64,000 nt of DNA from contig NC_086349.1 of assembly GCF_036324505.1 (NCBI RefSeq), positions 24,794,759 through 24,858,758 of the forward strand, written 5' to 3'. Under the pieces are notes generated by a model, which was not told the DNA's origin, made no database searches, and saw nothing but the letters and a program-made list of their open reading frames with translations. The DNA is from Eleginops maclovinus. Its lineage: Eukaryota > Chordata > Actinopteri > Perciformes > Eleginopidae. Position numbers and translations under genes: made by a program. Below, in pieces: positions 26,701-38,848 of the stretch; positions within the stretch are counted from its first letter, which is position 1, and every line of letters starts with the position of its first letter.

Positions 26701-27890
26701 GCTTACTTAGATACAGATAACCTTTTCTGTATAACCTTAACTGCTGTTGATAATGCTAACTGTTTGCTTTGCAAGCTACCTAATGTTGAAACTGCTCACT
26801 GTACAGTCCCCTGAAGCCCATACACGTTTTTGCTTCAAATGAATGAAAAAAGGATTGGATGTAAACCTGAGTTTCATTTTTCCTTCCATCAAAAATCCAG
26901 TTTTAATGGAACAGTGATGAGGTTGTAGCAGCTTGTTTGACAGTTGAAAAATATTCTTCGGCAAACCACAGTACATTGATACCAATCCAATAAGCTACCC
27001 ATGGAAATGTATTGATCGGACGCTGATATTGATACTGTTGAGGGCTATTGTTTACCTTGTATCCGCTGCGTCATTGGCTTTATAAAACACTATTAATAGA
27101 TAACACTGAACTTTTAGCCGGTATAGTTTTTTCTATTACTGTAGGAAAGACCACTGCTTTGAACCAAGCCATCATGTCAGGATCACTTATTATTTCCAAA
27201 CACATTAAACCTTCCTAAATGTTTTCTAATGAACTTACATTGTCTTATTTAGGCCTCAGCACAGTGGGGTAAAAGGCAGAGTAGTAACAGTATTAGTGAA
27301 GGCTGCTGAGGATTGTCGTCCTGCATCCTGCTGGCTCTAAAGCACACAAATACACACACCAACCCTCAACTGTAGGCTAAATGTAAAGCCTGACGCTGCA
27401 CAACTGTCTGCTGTCTGGGAAATGATGGCAGAGAGACAGACTGAGTGTCGTAGCGAGTGAGAGCGAATGACAGTGACAGGAAGAGAGACAGAGATACAAA
27501 TTGATGAAAAGGGAGAATGTGAACCGAAGAATCCACTTTATTACATCAAAGTGCTGTGAGATGCATTTAACACACCAGTATATCATTGCCAAATAAAATG
27601 CTATCTTGGCGTAATGAGGGAATAGGAGCATGATAATGGTGGCGGGGGCTGTTGGTGCTCATATTTCTCCTGACTCATCAGAAGACCACATTTCCCATCA
27701 AACCTTTAGCCTCTTTTGTTTGGGCTATTCACAGGGCAAAGGGATTAATTACAGGGTCGGACATCATGTTTTTGTTCTATATTTGATTACATTTTTTACG
27801 CAATCAACATAAGCACATTTATAAAAAACAAAGTTCAAGGACCATAACATCCTCAAGTGATTACAAGTGATGAAAAACAATATGTTAAAC

Positions 27891-28247
27891 AGGAGATATT
27901 CTGCACATCTTCAGTTTCATATCAAAAGTGTCTCTACTGGGACATGTCTCCATGCTTTAATGTTCAAAAAGCTCTTTATGTTTCTCATACTGCCTGTGCT
28001 GCAGCACCTCTTTTCACCCTCTGTCTGAAACCAGAGCCCAGTCTGCTCTGATTGGTTAGCTGGCCGGCTCTGTTGTGTCAACCACTTAGAGATGTCCCGC
28101 GCCTTAGCCTATGTCAAAGTCTAATGGAGGCGTTTCAGGGGGACTCCGTTTGATTCTGGAGGGAACTTTGGGATTTTAGCCTTTGCATGCACAGAAACCT
28201 ATATAAGACCCTACAGGAAGGAAACCCCCAAAAGCATAGGGCCTCTT
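27891..28247 (+). mobile_element. MITE-like repeat family A, near full-length copy
   Basis: Runs from ATATTCTGCACATCTTCAG through GGGACATGTCTCCATGCTTT, CAGAGCCCAGTCTGCTCTGA and GAGATGTCCCGC to AAAGCATAGGGCCTC. It is the most complete copy (about 350 bp). Contains a CTGATTGGTTAG CCAAT-type block conserved among copies. No coding capacity. Confidence 0.8.
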
Positions 28248-29130
28248 CATTTGGACAGTGAGCATGTTTTCAACTGCTTCAAATGTTAATGCTAAGCTAT
28301 GCTAACTACATACTGATTTCAGCTCACTCAACATCTCATTCTCTGAAAGACAGTGTTCCTGAAATGTTGAACTTTTACTTTGCAAGAACACCAAGCTCAG
28401 TTTGGTACTTTTCCAACAAATCTCTCAGCAGAGTGAAGCTTGTAAGACTCTGAGATCTTATTTAAGCGCATATTACCAGCAGAACTTTGAATACTGACAG
28501 AAACTTAATCTTTCCTTTGAGAGTTATTACACAGATAGAGCCTGGGGCAATAGATTCACTCTTATGTAGGAAATTCTAGCCCCAGGTTTGTTATCTTAAA
28601 CAAGACCTGAACACATTGTATGAGTGAGAAATCATTTCTGAGTTAATATGCAAATCAGGAATCTGACATAGTTCAAATTGCTGTTTGTCACCTAACTTCA
28701 GTGACTGTTTTTACAGGAAAATGCATGACTTTGTTGCATGCAACATCCAACAAACTGCACTTTTACTCATGCAGGAAGTTATGCAACATACATTGATATC
28801 TGCACCTATACGGAAGGAAGTGAGCAAATTCATAAAATCATATGCCATGGGAAATATTCTTGACAGAAGAGAAGATAAAGATAGAAATACAGGAAACGAT
28901 GTTACAAATGAGTGAGGCATAAACAGGGTTACATACACTATGTATAATCTAAACTCAGGCAGAGTTAGTTTGGAAAGAAACAGAAAACAAAAAGGAAGAG
29001 GAGTAAAGAAAATGAGTTGAGAAATAGAAGAGAACGGCAGGAAAAGAGCAGCAAACGGGGGCGAGACAAGTCTCCCGTCGCTGCAAATCCTCTCAGGTTT
29101 TAGACGAATGAGGTAATTATAGAGGCTGGT

Positions 29131-29147
29131 GGGGGGGGGGGGGGGGG
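29131..29147. repeat. (G)17 homopolymer
   Basis: Uninterrupted G run inside a purine-rich segment, able in principle to form a G-quadruplex. Confidence 0.95.
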
Positions 29148-30171
29148 TAGAGGAAGACAGGGAACAGGGATGAAGAGAGAGGGAGACAGGTGGTGAGGAG
29201 GGAGGAAAGAGAGGGAGAGTGGGAGGAAGAGAAACCGAGATGGCAATGTGTGTGTGTATAATTGGCTGGGTGGGAAGTGCACAAAGAGAGAGGGAGATAT
29301 AGAAAGAAAGAGAAGGAGGGATGTAGATGCACAGAGACGTGGAGGATAAAAGAGATGGATTGAGAGAAAGCAAAAGAGAGATGAGGTAACAGAAGTAGTG
29401 GGAGGTAAAGAGAGTAATGGAGTGACTCAAGTGAATTAGGTGGGATACAGAAAAGGGAAAAGCTGTAATTGGTCAAATAATTATATATTACATAAAGTAT
29501 TTCTTCATTTTGTTGTGCATTCTCCTACAAAGGTGCAGCAACATGCGTCAATGTTTGCTAGTCTCATGCATAACACATTTAGAAAAACGATCGAGATGTA
29601 GTGTGAATAAGAAGAGGAGAGAAAGGAGGACAGAAGAGATGTTAGGGATGGAGAGATGGAAGGAGTGTTGTGTGTAATAGCATTTATTGCCCTTCAACAC
29701 TAATATATGACATAACACATGCAGTAGTGCGTGTGTGTGCTGATGTGTGTGTGTGTGTGTTCTTCAATCCTGCAGAAGGTGGCACTGTTTCACATTCTGC
29801 TCACACTGCTGATGTCCTCTGTGTCTCTGCTGCTTGTGTGTGTGTATTTTGGATCACTTTTAAATATAAAGTACGACTGTCTCCGTAACTACAGGGCTGT
29901 CTCATAAAGCCACATCATGTTCCCAAGCTCATCAGGCATCGTTTCTGAAATAGTTTGAGCTTTTTATTTTTACCCGGTGAGCAGAGAGCACTGGAGCGTC
30001 TGTCAGTTCTCTTTACTTTACCATCAATCAATCAAACTTTATTCATATTGCCCAGTATGTTGTATTAGTTAGTATTGTTGTACATGTGTAAATGTGAACA
30101 TGTTAGTTCCTTATCTGCTTCATACTTCCTTTTATTGTTCTTTCTCTGTCTGTATATTATTCATGCTGCTA

Positions 30172-30262
30172 CCTGTCTTGGCCAGGTCTACTTCAAAGAA
30201 ATACATTTTTAATTTCAATGGAACTCTCCTGGTCAAATAAAGGTTTGATAAAAAATAAGAAC
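30172..30262 (+). mobile_element. LINE 3' end fragment
   Basis: CTTGGCCAGGTCTACTTC followed by TTTTTAATTTCAATGG and CCTGGTCAAATAAAGGTTTG matches, from memory, the 3' end shared by many fish non-LTR retrotransposons (L2-type). No coding part is present. Confidence 0.6.
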
Positions 30263-31277
30263 ACAGTTATATAAGCAGATTGACCTTCTGTCCTCAGACT
30301 TCAACAGCTACCATCTGAACTCCTGACAGCCTCACACACACCAACACACACACAACCACTAACGCTCTGAACGCACACAGAGCTTTATCTGACCTTGGTG
30401 AAAAGAAAGAAGCTTTGTATGCTGATGCTTTCTATAGCCAGCCACAGCAGGTCTTATACGTCTGTCTTTGTGCTGCGTTTGAGGCCTATGAGAGCAGTCA
30501 GAGTTTTTAAAAACGAAGGCTTCCTCTGCTGTGTTGCGGGAGGTCACGGAGACCTTGGTCTCAGGCTGCGAGCCTCTGCAGCTCTTCAGGCTTCACTGAG
30601 CTGAAAGTGATAGCAGACGGGTGCTATTGGACCTTTACAATGAGACGCTGCAGGACAGAAATACACTGTTTGTTCACATCACTAAATCATATTCTCTGCT
30701 CTGCGGGACATACGTACCGTGTGCTTTATGTGTGTAGTGATAGTGGAAATGCCTGAGGCCACAGTAAGGGTACATGCAGTTCTTATGTTGTGTTCAAATG
30801 CAGCAAGGATCCTGTTCTTTATGTCCTGGAAAAACAAGAATCAAGCTTAAAGCACGGCAGCAGTGTTTGGGCTGAACACATTTAAAAACCTGAATTTAAA
30901 AGAAAAACATACAAACTAAAGTGAACTATAATCTTTCAGTACAGACATTTATGAAACCCTTTTTGACTCGAGCCTCCTCCAACAGATTGCTCAGCCTTGT
31001 CTAAACACTGTACAAATTAATTTCCATATATTAATTAGTGATTTTTAGGAAATGTTCTCCTAATTAGTGAGAGGGGAGAAATTGGCGTGAACCGGGCCTG
31101 TTTAAAGCCCGGGGGAAATTTGAGAAATTGCTGTGGGTCGAGTCAGGCAGTAAACTCAGATCAACCCCAGGGCTTTTACCAATCTTTTATTTCACCACGT
31201 TGTGTAAAGTTTTTACATGGAAATGTCCCCTTGCCGACATTGTCTACATCTCTACAGCTAGACCTGATATGCCTTCT

Positions 31278-31508
31278 TTCTGATGGCCAGCAGGGGGCGA
31301 CTCAACTGGTTGTTAAAATAGGACCAATTGTATAGAAGCCTATGAGAACAATGACCAACTTCTCTTTTGATTTATTACCTCAGCAAACATTTCACTGAGT
31401 AGTTTATGGTCTCAATTGCTCGTGTCTTCAATACAACGTAATGTTCTTTTTCTAAATGATGGTCCCATTTAGAAGAAAGTAGAAGTATGCTTGTGGGTGG
31501 GGCTAGCT
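31278..31508 (+). repeat. Dispersed repeat containing CCAGCAGGGGGCGAC
   Basis: Blocks GGCCAGCAGGGGGCGACTC, AGAAGCCTATGAGAA, TTGATTTATTACCTCAG and GATGGTCCCATTTAGA occur in an order I associate with a repeat abundant in percomorph introns. Only one copy is seen here; the CCAGCAGGGGGCG core also resembles a CTCF motif. Confidence 0.5.
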
Positions 31509-31828
31509 TGTGATGACAGTCTGGGTATTTACTGTGTCAAAATAAACTACAGAGTGTGTTTTAATGCTAATGAAGGAATATGTTACCCGGAGTGCCAGTT
31601 CCTTGATGTTTTAATCGTTTTTGGAACAATGGAGCTCTGGAACAGAGGAAGTCAATCAGGCTTTCATACACACACAATACTGGTTAGTGGATGCCTTCAG
31701 TGTTAGTTTGGGTCTGTGTAGGGGATTTGTTGGAAATGGAGAATCAAACGCATACAGTTATTGACAATTCCGTCGATTCTTGACATACTTTACTGTAGAA
31801 TGTGGCGAAATGGACCTGAATTTCTGAT

Positions 31829-31832
<4 letters not shown>

Positions 31833-31881
<49 letters not shown>
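31833..31881. repeat. (TG)24 microsatellite
   Basis: Uninterrupted TG tract. Confidence 0.97.
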
Positions 31882-31883
<2 letters not shown>

Positions 31884-33474
31884 CACCTGAGGGTTCAGAG
31901 GTCGTGTGCAGAGGGCAGGCTGCAGCGTCTCCTGAGAGAACAGACTGTTGGTTCGGCACATTTACAGTTTTAACTTTACTGTGCTGGTTTGTATTTGGAT
32001 TCCTGAAGACCGTACTTGCTATTTAATGCTCTGTGTATTTAAATAAAAACACAACCGTTTCCCTGCCGCTCCCTCCGGCTGTTTCTGTTTCATAAAATCC
32101 ACATAGATTCCTGTAGTTTGAATAAACAAAAACAAACAAGCTACAAACACAGAGGCTGCAAACAACAACAACGTCATATAGGGTTGGGCACATAATGGAG
32201 AAAACACAGGGAGACGTGAGCTGTTTAATTCCCTGTGAGTGATCTATAGTGCCCTTGAGCAACACGCTGAGTCACGTCAGGGAACAGTTGTCTAATAGTT
32301 GCGAGCAGGATGTGAGCTCCATCCTCAGAGTACGCTGGGACACTTTAAATGATTTTTTAATGGCTTTGGCTTCAGGATAACAAAAACAAATTAGTGGCAA
32401 ATGGGACCAAATTACAAGAAATATCCACCCTGAAATAGAATGTACTTTATGCTTACAGTGTGCGTCATTTCATTGTTTTAAGTTGAATGAGTGAATATAT
32501 AAATTAATTCCAGACATACCCAGCGCTCAGGGACACCAAGCTATTGACATTATGCAGTCAATTCTCATATATTAATTTACCTTTTTACTATTATGTTGTG
32601 TATTTGATATTTTTCTGGATATCTCAACAAAGAGACTGGAGGCAGGGGCTCTTATAGAAACACATGAAGTGATTTTGGAAACATGAATGACTAAATGTTT
32701 CCCCTGACCCCTGCTGCCCACACACATTTCATCTCAATGAGCTCTTACTCTTAGCTTTAGTTTTGTTTTCAGAATTTTATTTTTCTTCCCAGTTTTGTTT
32801 TTCGTAAAATAAATTCTGACTTTTTTTTCTCTGAATTTAAATGTTTCTCATAATTTTCTATTTTTTTCTCAGAATTATTTTTCGGTCTGAATTTTTTATT
32901 GTTCGTAGAATTCCACTTCTTTTCAGAGTTTCACTTTTTCTTTTCAAAATCTTACTTTCTGCTCAGAATTTTTCTCAATTTATTTCAATTTCCTCTCAGA
33001 ATTTCACTACTACTACTACTTCCTGTTTCTGGTCGCGTCTCCTAGAGTTGTGTCGTCTCTAATCTCCTCCTGCAGGGAGACACAGATCCCTCTCACAGGA
33101 GCTCAGTGGTTTGAATATTAAGTCTGCGATAAACTGAGAAAAAAGAAGTGTGGGGGGTGCAGTATGATGCTGCAGTGCATCTCCAGCAGATTACATTTCG
33201 TTCTGGTGCAGCAGAAAAATGATATTCGTTGACGTTGTTTCGACACTCTGAAGTACTTTTTGGTTTTTCTGAAAAGCGTCCTCTCGTGGTAACATTGATC
33301 TTCCTCTCTCAAGTACTTTGATTTTGTTATAATGAGCTCCATCTCATGGGTATGTTTTCCTAGCTTTAACCAAGAACTGCGTCTAACCTGAAGAGCAACT
33401 AAAGGTACCTAGTTGAAATAGTCTATTATAAGAGAAGTTATAAGATGGATTCTCATGTTACCTTCATGTTCCTC

Positions 33475-33478
<4 letters not shown>
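31882..33478. other. Non-coding stretch
   Basis: AT-rich; 32770-33010 is a T-rich segment with repeated TTTTCTCAGAATTT-type motifs (period irregular). No exon or known repeat recognised. Confidence 0.5.

Positions 33479-33531
<53 letters not shown>
33479..33531. repeat. (TG)26 microsatellite
   Basis: Uninterrupted TG tract. Confidence 0.97.
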
Positions 33532-33643
33532 TTTTATTTCTTCATGTCCCTTCTTCCAGGACTGTAAGGCAATTTGTTACAATGAATATGTGTGTGCTAC
33601 ATTTAAATATTTCAGTTAGCCTACGTTGCATTTTTCTCCCATG

Positions 33644-33644
<1 letters not shown>

Positions 33645-33688
<44 letters not shown>
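33645..33688. repeat. (TG)22 microsatellite
   Basis: Second TG tract about 115 bp after the previous one, same orientation. Confidence 0.97.
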
Positions 33689-33691
<3 letters not shown>

Positions 33692-33864
33692 CATTTTTTT
33701 CCCCCATATGCTTCTGATCCCGCGCCCCTCCCACATGCTTAAATCAGTGACAGCGTGGAACCTGCGTTGTCATGGCAACACCTCACTTGACTCCTGCTCT
33801 CGTCGCTCCTCCTGCCCCTCCCCTCTCGTAACACGGCAACCGTCACCAAGCAACATCCTCTTCC

Positions 33865-34050
33865 GCTCTCTCCCTCCCTCCCTCTCTCCCTCCCTCCCTC
33901 TCTCTCTCTCTCTCTCTCTGTCTCTGCTTCTGTGATTTTTGTCCTGTAGCAAAAAGTTGATTACAAGAAAAGGAACAAGGGAAGGAAACGGAGAACGGAT
34001 GGAGGAGAGGAAGAAGAGAGGAGAGGAAGAAGAGAGGAGAGGAAGACATT
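33865..34050. repeat. Pyrimidine tract followed by purine tract
   Basis: CCCT/CT repeats (33865-33920) are followed within 50 bp by a GA/GGA-rich segment with a repeated AGAGGAGAGGAAGAAG unit (about 34003-34045). Spurious frames arise on both strands. Such mirror-like composition can form triplex DNA. Confidence 0.8.
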
Positions 34051-34834
34051 TTTGAAAAGTGATGGAAGCAGAGAAGCAAAAAAGCAAGGATGGTAGAAGA
34101 AAGAAGAAGAGGAAAAGTGCTAGGAGATAAACAAACATAATTAAATTTGGATTTAGGAGAAAGATTGGTAATAAGGAGAACGGGGTAATAAAAACAGGAG
34201 TGAAACAAAATGAAAACACTGTTGGAAACACCTTTGCAAAGTCTCAGCTATAGTCGATGTGTGTGCAACGTACAGAGCTGGCCGTTAACAGGGAAAAGTC
34301 TGTCTCATAAAATACTGAACTGGGACCCATATTCTGAATGTCTTAAAAAATGCTCCTAAAACCCAAGTTATACTTTTATATTACAGTCATCCTAATCGAT
34401 AAACAGCTTTATTCAGAATAGGGGGAAAGTTGTAATATCCAGACTGCTTACGTGACACATATCCATTGTGGTACAAAAGTGGAATATAAAGGGCATGTAA
34501 TTGCAGTCGGTGTGTACTCACGGAAACCTGAATGGTCCGAACACGTGTCTGCAGCGTCACACTGCCGTACGGCTTTAGCTCTTATCAGTGAACTGACCCT
34601 TTATCCTTGAATAACCCTGAAATACTACAGCGCTCCACGTCAACACTCTTTCTTTTTACTCTAAAATCTAAGGGGGAGTAAGAGGGAGTCGGGTGTCAGA
34701 CTGAATGAAAGAAAGAGGAGAAAGGGAGACGAGAGAGGGGGGGGGGAGGAGGAGGAGGAGGAAGAAGAGGGCAGCTCATGAGAAGAAGTAATGATGAATT
34801 ATAGAAGTTTGTCCCCCAGGCTGGAGAGTCACTG

Positions 34835-34886
34835 TGGAGGGAGGAGAGGGGAGGAAAGCATGGAGGGAGGAGAGGGGAGGAAAGCA
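34835..34886. repeat. 26-bp direct tandem duplication
   Basis: Two identical 26-bp units (34835-34860 and 34861-34886), each beginning TGGAGGGAGG and ending GGAAAGCA, in purine-rich DNA. Confidence 0.95.
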
Positions 34887-35585
34887 TGGACGGAGAGAAA
34901 GGGACGGAAGGCGATAAAAAAGAAGAATTAGGCCAGAGAGAAAAGAGTGAGAGAGATATAATTGTGAGCGGTCATAAAAGAAGCAGGAGATGCTGAAGGA
35001 TGACGGAGAGCAAAGAGGGATGTCTGGCGGGTCGATACGTCTTGTCACCGAGCAGAAAATTATGGAATGCCCTGTTGCCGTGGAAACGGAGGGGAAGCAC
35101 TTTCATGTTTCACGCTTTGTTGCCCACTGTAACTGTCCTGAGATTGAAGGGTGGATAAGTAGAAAGAAGAAAGAGAGGGAGGGAGGGAAGGAGGGAGGGA
35201 GGGAGGGAGATTCGTGCCAAGAAAAGACAGGAAATTAGAGAAATTTGGGTCAGAGTTTTCATTGTGATCGGTTTGTGTCTATTTGTAGACCTTTTGCATC
35301 TTTGTAGTTTTTTGGGCACCTTGATGCTCCAGAGCCCTCTGACTCTTTTTGATGCATACGTTCACAACTTAAGCTCTGTCCATTACTATAACTTCATAAA
35401 TGGGGTTTGGTAAGGGATTATGTACAGCAAACCGAACCACTATTGTCCAGTATGACCGGTTTGCTGTACATTATCACGCATCTACTTTCTAAACTCATCA
35501 ATTATACGATTCAAAATGCTGATTTCAGTCAGAAGCAGAATGTAGAAATTGACCAAAGGGAATCAAGTATTCAAATTAACCATGT

Positions 35586-36120
35586 ATAGCGTGGAGCAGG
35601 AGTCCTAAACCTGCAAATGAGTCAGCATTTTACCACTTTGTGTTCCCTCGTCCGAAGTTTATTGTTTTTGGTTTGATTTCCCGAATAACATCTGTGGTTA
35701 ACACAAGCGAGTTATTGTCATGTTTTGTTTTACCACATAAAATACAGTATGTCAGTAAGTTCACCACTTGTGTCTTTAAAACAGTGGTTGCTAACAAGTG
35801 GCTAAATGAGACGACTAAACATCATCACACCAAACGTAGCTGCCTTTAGCTTAGCGGTGGGGACGTCAAGTCATGTAGCCACTTTTTTAGCCTAATATTT
35901 GCTTCTTACTCCTGCTGATTGCATTTACACTTCAACAGTTTTAAAGTGGTGTTAATAAGTGGATATTATCCTGCTGAACAAAATGTGTAAGTATCATAAA
36001 TGTGTGTCGAGGGATACCCTGTGTTGTTCACTGCGATGCTAACTTCCAGGGGTCGGCCTACAAAGATAAGTCATCGCTGCGCTATATTATGTTTTGAGAT
36101 ATTTTATGACTGGAGCCCTC
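35586..36120 (+). repeat. Dispersed repeat family C, copy 1
   Basis: Ordered blocks shared with 45385-45870 and 53880-54330: GCATTTTACCAC, TCTGTGGTTAACA, CATGTTTTGT, TTTAGCTTAGCGGTGG (35845), AAGTCATGT, GGTGTTAATA, ATTATCCTGCTGAAC and ATCATAAATGTGTGT. All copies have the same orientation. No coding frame is conserved. Class unknown; ends not resolved. Confidence 0.75.
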
Positions 36121-36613
36121 TTGTGCAATACTTTGCTAAAATGCATAAGTTTCCTACTATCAGACATGCAGCCTGTTTGGGTTAAACGCTCCCTGAAAGC
36201 AGGATCTTCTCGAGTATTTGGGTCTTTTTAACGCTGGCGTTTCGCCCACTCTGCTGGCTGCCCTGCGGCCGCGGCCTGTCTGCACATCATCCACTGAGAG
36301 CAGCCAGCTGTCACTCAACACTGCCGTCTCACCCCTCTGTCAGCAGCCAATCAGCCTCTCATCTCTGAAATCAGAAGCACATCGCTCTTGTTGTTTCCTG
36401 TTTACATAGTGTGACAGTCCGCGGGATTCTCATTTCATGCTTAATGAGCTCAGAATGCAGCCTATAATAAGTGGGCAGGAATGTATTCTCCCACTTTAAA
36501 AAAGCTTTATGAAATATGAAATATAAGTAGCGTTACCTCATAAATACATAGAGCTGGAGTCCTGTCTTTTTGACCATTTTATTTAAATGTTTTTAAGTAT
36601 AACAATTACAATT

Positions 36614-36736
36614 AAAAGGGCCCTAATGTTCAGGTTCATATGTGTATGTAGTCTCTCTCCTGGGACATGTCTCCATGCTTTAATGTTCAAAAAGCTCTTT
36701 ATTTATCTCATACTGCCTGTACTGCAGCACCTCTTT
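36614..36736 (+). mobile_element. MITE-like repeat family A, 5' fragment
   Basis: Begins AAAAGGGCCCTAATGTTCAG and carries the TGGGACATGTCTCCATGC and AAAAAGCTCTTTAT blocks, then breaks at a T run. This copy keeps the left inverted end, complementary to the AAAGGGGCCCTAT end at 22573. Confidence 0.75.
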
Positions 36737-36865
36737 TTTTTTAAATAATGTATAGAAACATCCACTTATTGCTTAATATATTAACACTTATTTCAGTTGT
36801 TAAATCTGCCACTGTTGAGATATGAATACAATCCCACATTGGAAAAGTTATCTTGTTAACAAGTC

Positions 36866-37152
36866 ATAGATAGATAGAATCGGAGGATGAAACCCTCTTT
36901 ATTAGGTCACACACATGCACACAGCAGAGCACACACAGTGAAATTGTCCTCTGCATTTAACCCATCCTAGTGCTAGGAGCAGGGGGCAGCTATCGTGCAG
37001 CGCCCGGGGAGCAATGTGGAGGGGGGGATTGGAGGTGTCCGGTGCCTTGCTCAAGGGCACCACAGCAGGGCCTAGGGGGTGAACTGGGACCTCTCCAAGT
37101 AGCAGTCCACTTTCCATATTTCAAGTCTGTTCGGGGACTTGATCCGGCGACA
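36866..37152 (-). mobile_element. tRNA-derived SINE, 5'-truncated copy
   Basis: Reverse complement of the SINE at 44346-44683: it shares GCCTTGCTCAAGGGCACCAC, GAACTGGGACCTCTCCAAG and the 3' tail CGGAGGATGAAACCCTC. Truncated within the tRNA-like head (the remnant GACTTGATCC corresponds to the B box). The 3' end abuts a TAGATAGATAGA microsatellite. Short frames on both strands are inside the SINE. Confidence 0.85.
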
Positions 37153-38599
37153 TTGAATATGAGTTTTAAAAAACAGTGAATATATATATCAAAAGCATAA
37201 ACTAATTACGGTACCTAAAACGTAAAGTAAAATATCCAAATACAATAATAGTAAATTAGAGTTTAAAAATTCTGTGCAAAGAATCAGCATTTTTTTTAAT
37301 TCAATTTAAAGAAGGTCAATGTGACGTTGCTAAAATGAAAGGCCTTATCGGTGTAGGAACACTCAAAGGGTCAGCTTTGAAATTGCATTTTCATATTCAA
37401 AGGGCATTTAAGGTGACGGCTGTTTTATGACCACACTTGATAAGAAGCGCAGTTTATACGAGGACACGCAGAGAGAGAGATGGGTCTGTACATGACCTCT
37501 GTAAATCCTCTTTAATCCCTCTGAATTATCTTTTTATGTGTACAGTAATTATCAGATCAATACTCTCTCCTCTGCTGTGAGTTATGTTGGTTTCTGTTCA
37601 GCCAATAAAGATGACTCCTAACTGACCGGAGAGAGAGAGAGGCTGCATTTTAAGGGTTAGATTTGACAGTCATATCAATGAATACAGACAGAGGGGTTGT
37701 AAAATAATTGATGTACTATTAAGTTGAATTTAAATATCCTGAAACAGATGATGGAGGGAGGCAGAGATCATTAGTGCTGTTCTTACCAGTATTGATTACT
37801 TCTGAGGCTTTAGCAATACTCAGCTGAGCTTTATCAATTAAAGGAGGGAGCTAATGGAGAGGGGGAGCGGGACAAACACAGTCCTTCATCTTTACCAACA
37901 ACCTGCAAAATATGAGATTTGGCTAATGTTTCTGATGAGAGCAAACCTAAACATGTCTTCTGTAGACTCAGAGGTTGAATGAAGAAGGAAAACCTGAGAA
38001 ATCAACCAGAAAAGTCATCATAAATCATACATTTTCTAGACAGCTGAAACTGTGTGAATATTCTTAATCAAGCAATTAGCAAAATGATTGTTCGTGGTGT
38101 AATTAAGAATAATGTTTGGGTAGTTTCACCTACACTCAAACTTCTTAATTTAAAAGTTGTGTGAAAACATCTAAGTTAAGAATAATATTTGAATCATCAA
38201 GCGCTATATATGGTGCTCAAAGACAAGTTACAGGGGTACAAAAACTGAGAAAAAGTCAAATTAAAATCGGGCAATAAAACAACACCAAGCACACTTTAAA
38301 AGCCAGTTAAATAATAATGTACTACATGTATAATACATTTAGTGAAGCTAAAAGTGCGATGTTTCCCTTTGGAAATGTAATGGAGTAGTAGTAGAATCGA
38401 AATACTCAAGTAAAGTTCAAGTACCCCAAATGTGTACTTACAGTATGTAGCCTACAGTCATTGTGTACATTTACACTAACGTACTGTGACTTCAAGTATA
38501 CCTACATTTAAAAAATGGATGCAGAGTCTTTCTAAACGGTAGTGTCAATACTTTTACTCAATAGATGTGAGGAGCTGTTCCACCTCTGCTAAACACGTA
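37153..38599. other. Non-coding stretch upstream of gene B
   Basis: AT-rich, mostly unique DNA. A fragment at about 38380-38440 (ACTCAAGTAAAGTTCAAGTA) resembles the fish repeat rich in AAGTACT/AAGTAAAAGT motifs. A distal regulatory role for gene B is possible but nothing shows it. Confidence 0.45.
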
Positions 38600-38848
38600 C
38601 CGTTTCTAAAAGGAGGGAAAGGAGGATGAAGGAGGGAGCTGATGACGATGAGCGAGGGAGGGAGGGAGAGGTAGACTCAGAGCAGGAGAGAGAGGCTGAG
38701 GCAGCACTGGATGGTCGCTCCAAATCTCTCTCTCTCTCTCTCACCTGTCTCTCTTTCACCTGTCTCCTCCCCCACTCCCTCTCTCCCCCTCCCGGTGTCT
38801 CGCGCTCCTCCCGGTTGTTGTTGCAGTTCCTCAGCCGCGGCAGCAACA
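38600..38848 (+). promoter_or_regulatory. Candidate promoter / 5' UTR of gene B
   Basis: A purine-rich block (GGA/GA, about 38608-38700) switches sharply to a pyrimidine-rich block (TCTC, about 38725-38810), followed by CpG-containing sequence up to the ATG. No TATA box is evident. CpG dinucleotides are dense from about 38790 to 39060, including CCGCGCG and GCGCGGG beyond the donor, compared with few in flanking DNA. This fits a TATA-less start region, but no transcription start can be read from sequence alone. Confidence 0.35.

Larger units (their letters stand above)
28248..31277. other. Non-coding stretch with purine tract and LINE tail
   Basis: Contains purine-rich DNA (28940-29460), a 17-G run (29131), a short TG tract at about 29744 and a LINE tail (30172). 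The 239- and 119-codon - strand frames are readings of the purine tract and not genes. Confidence 0.5.
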
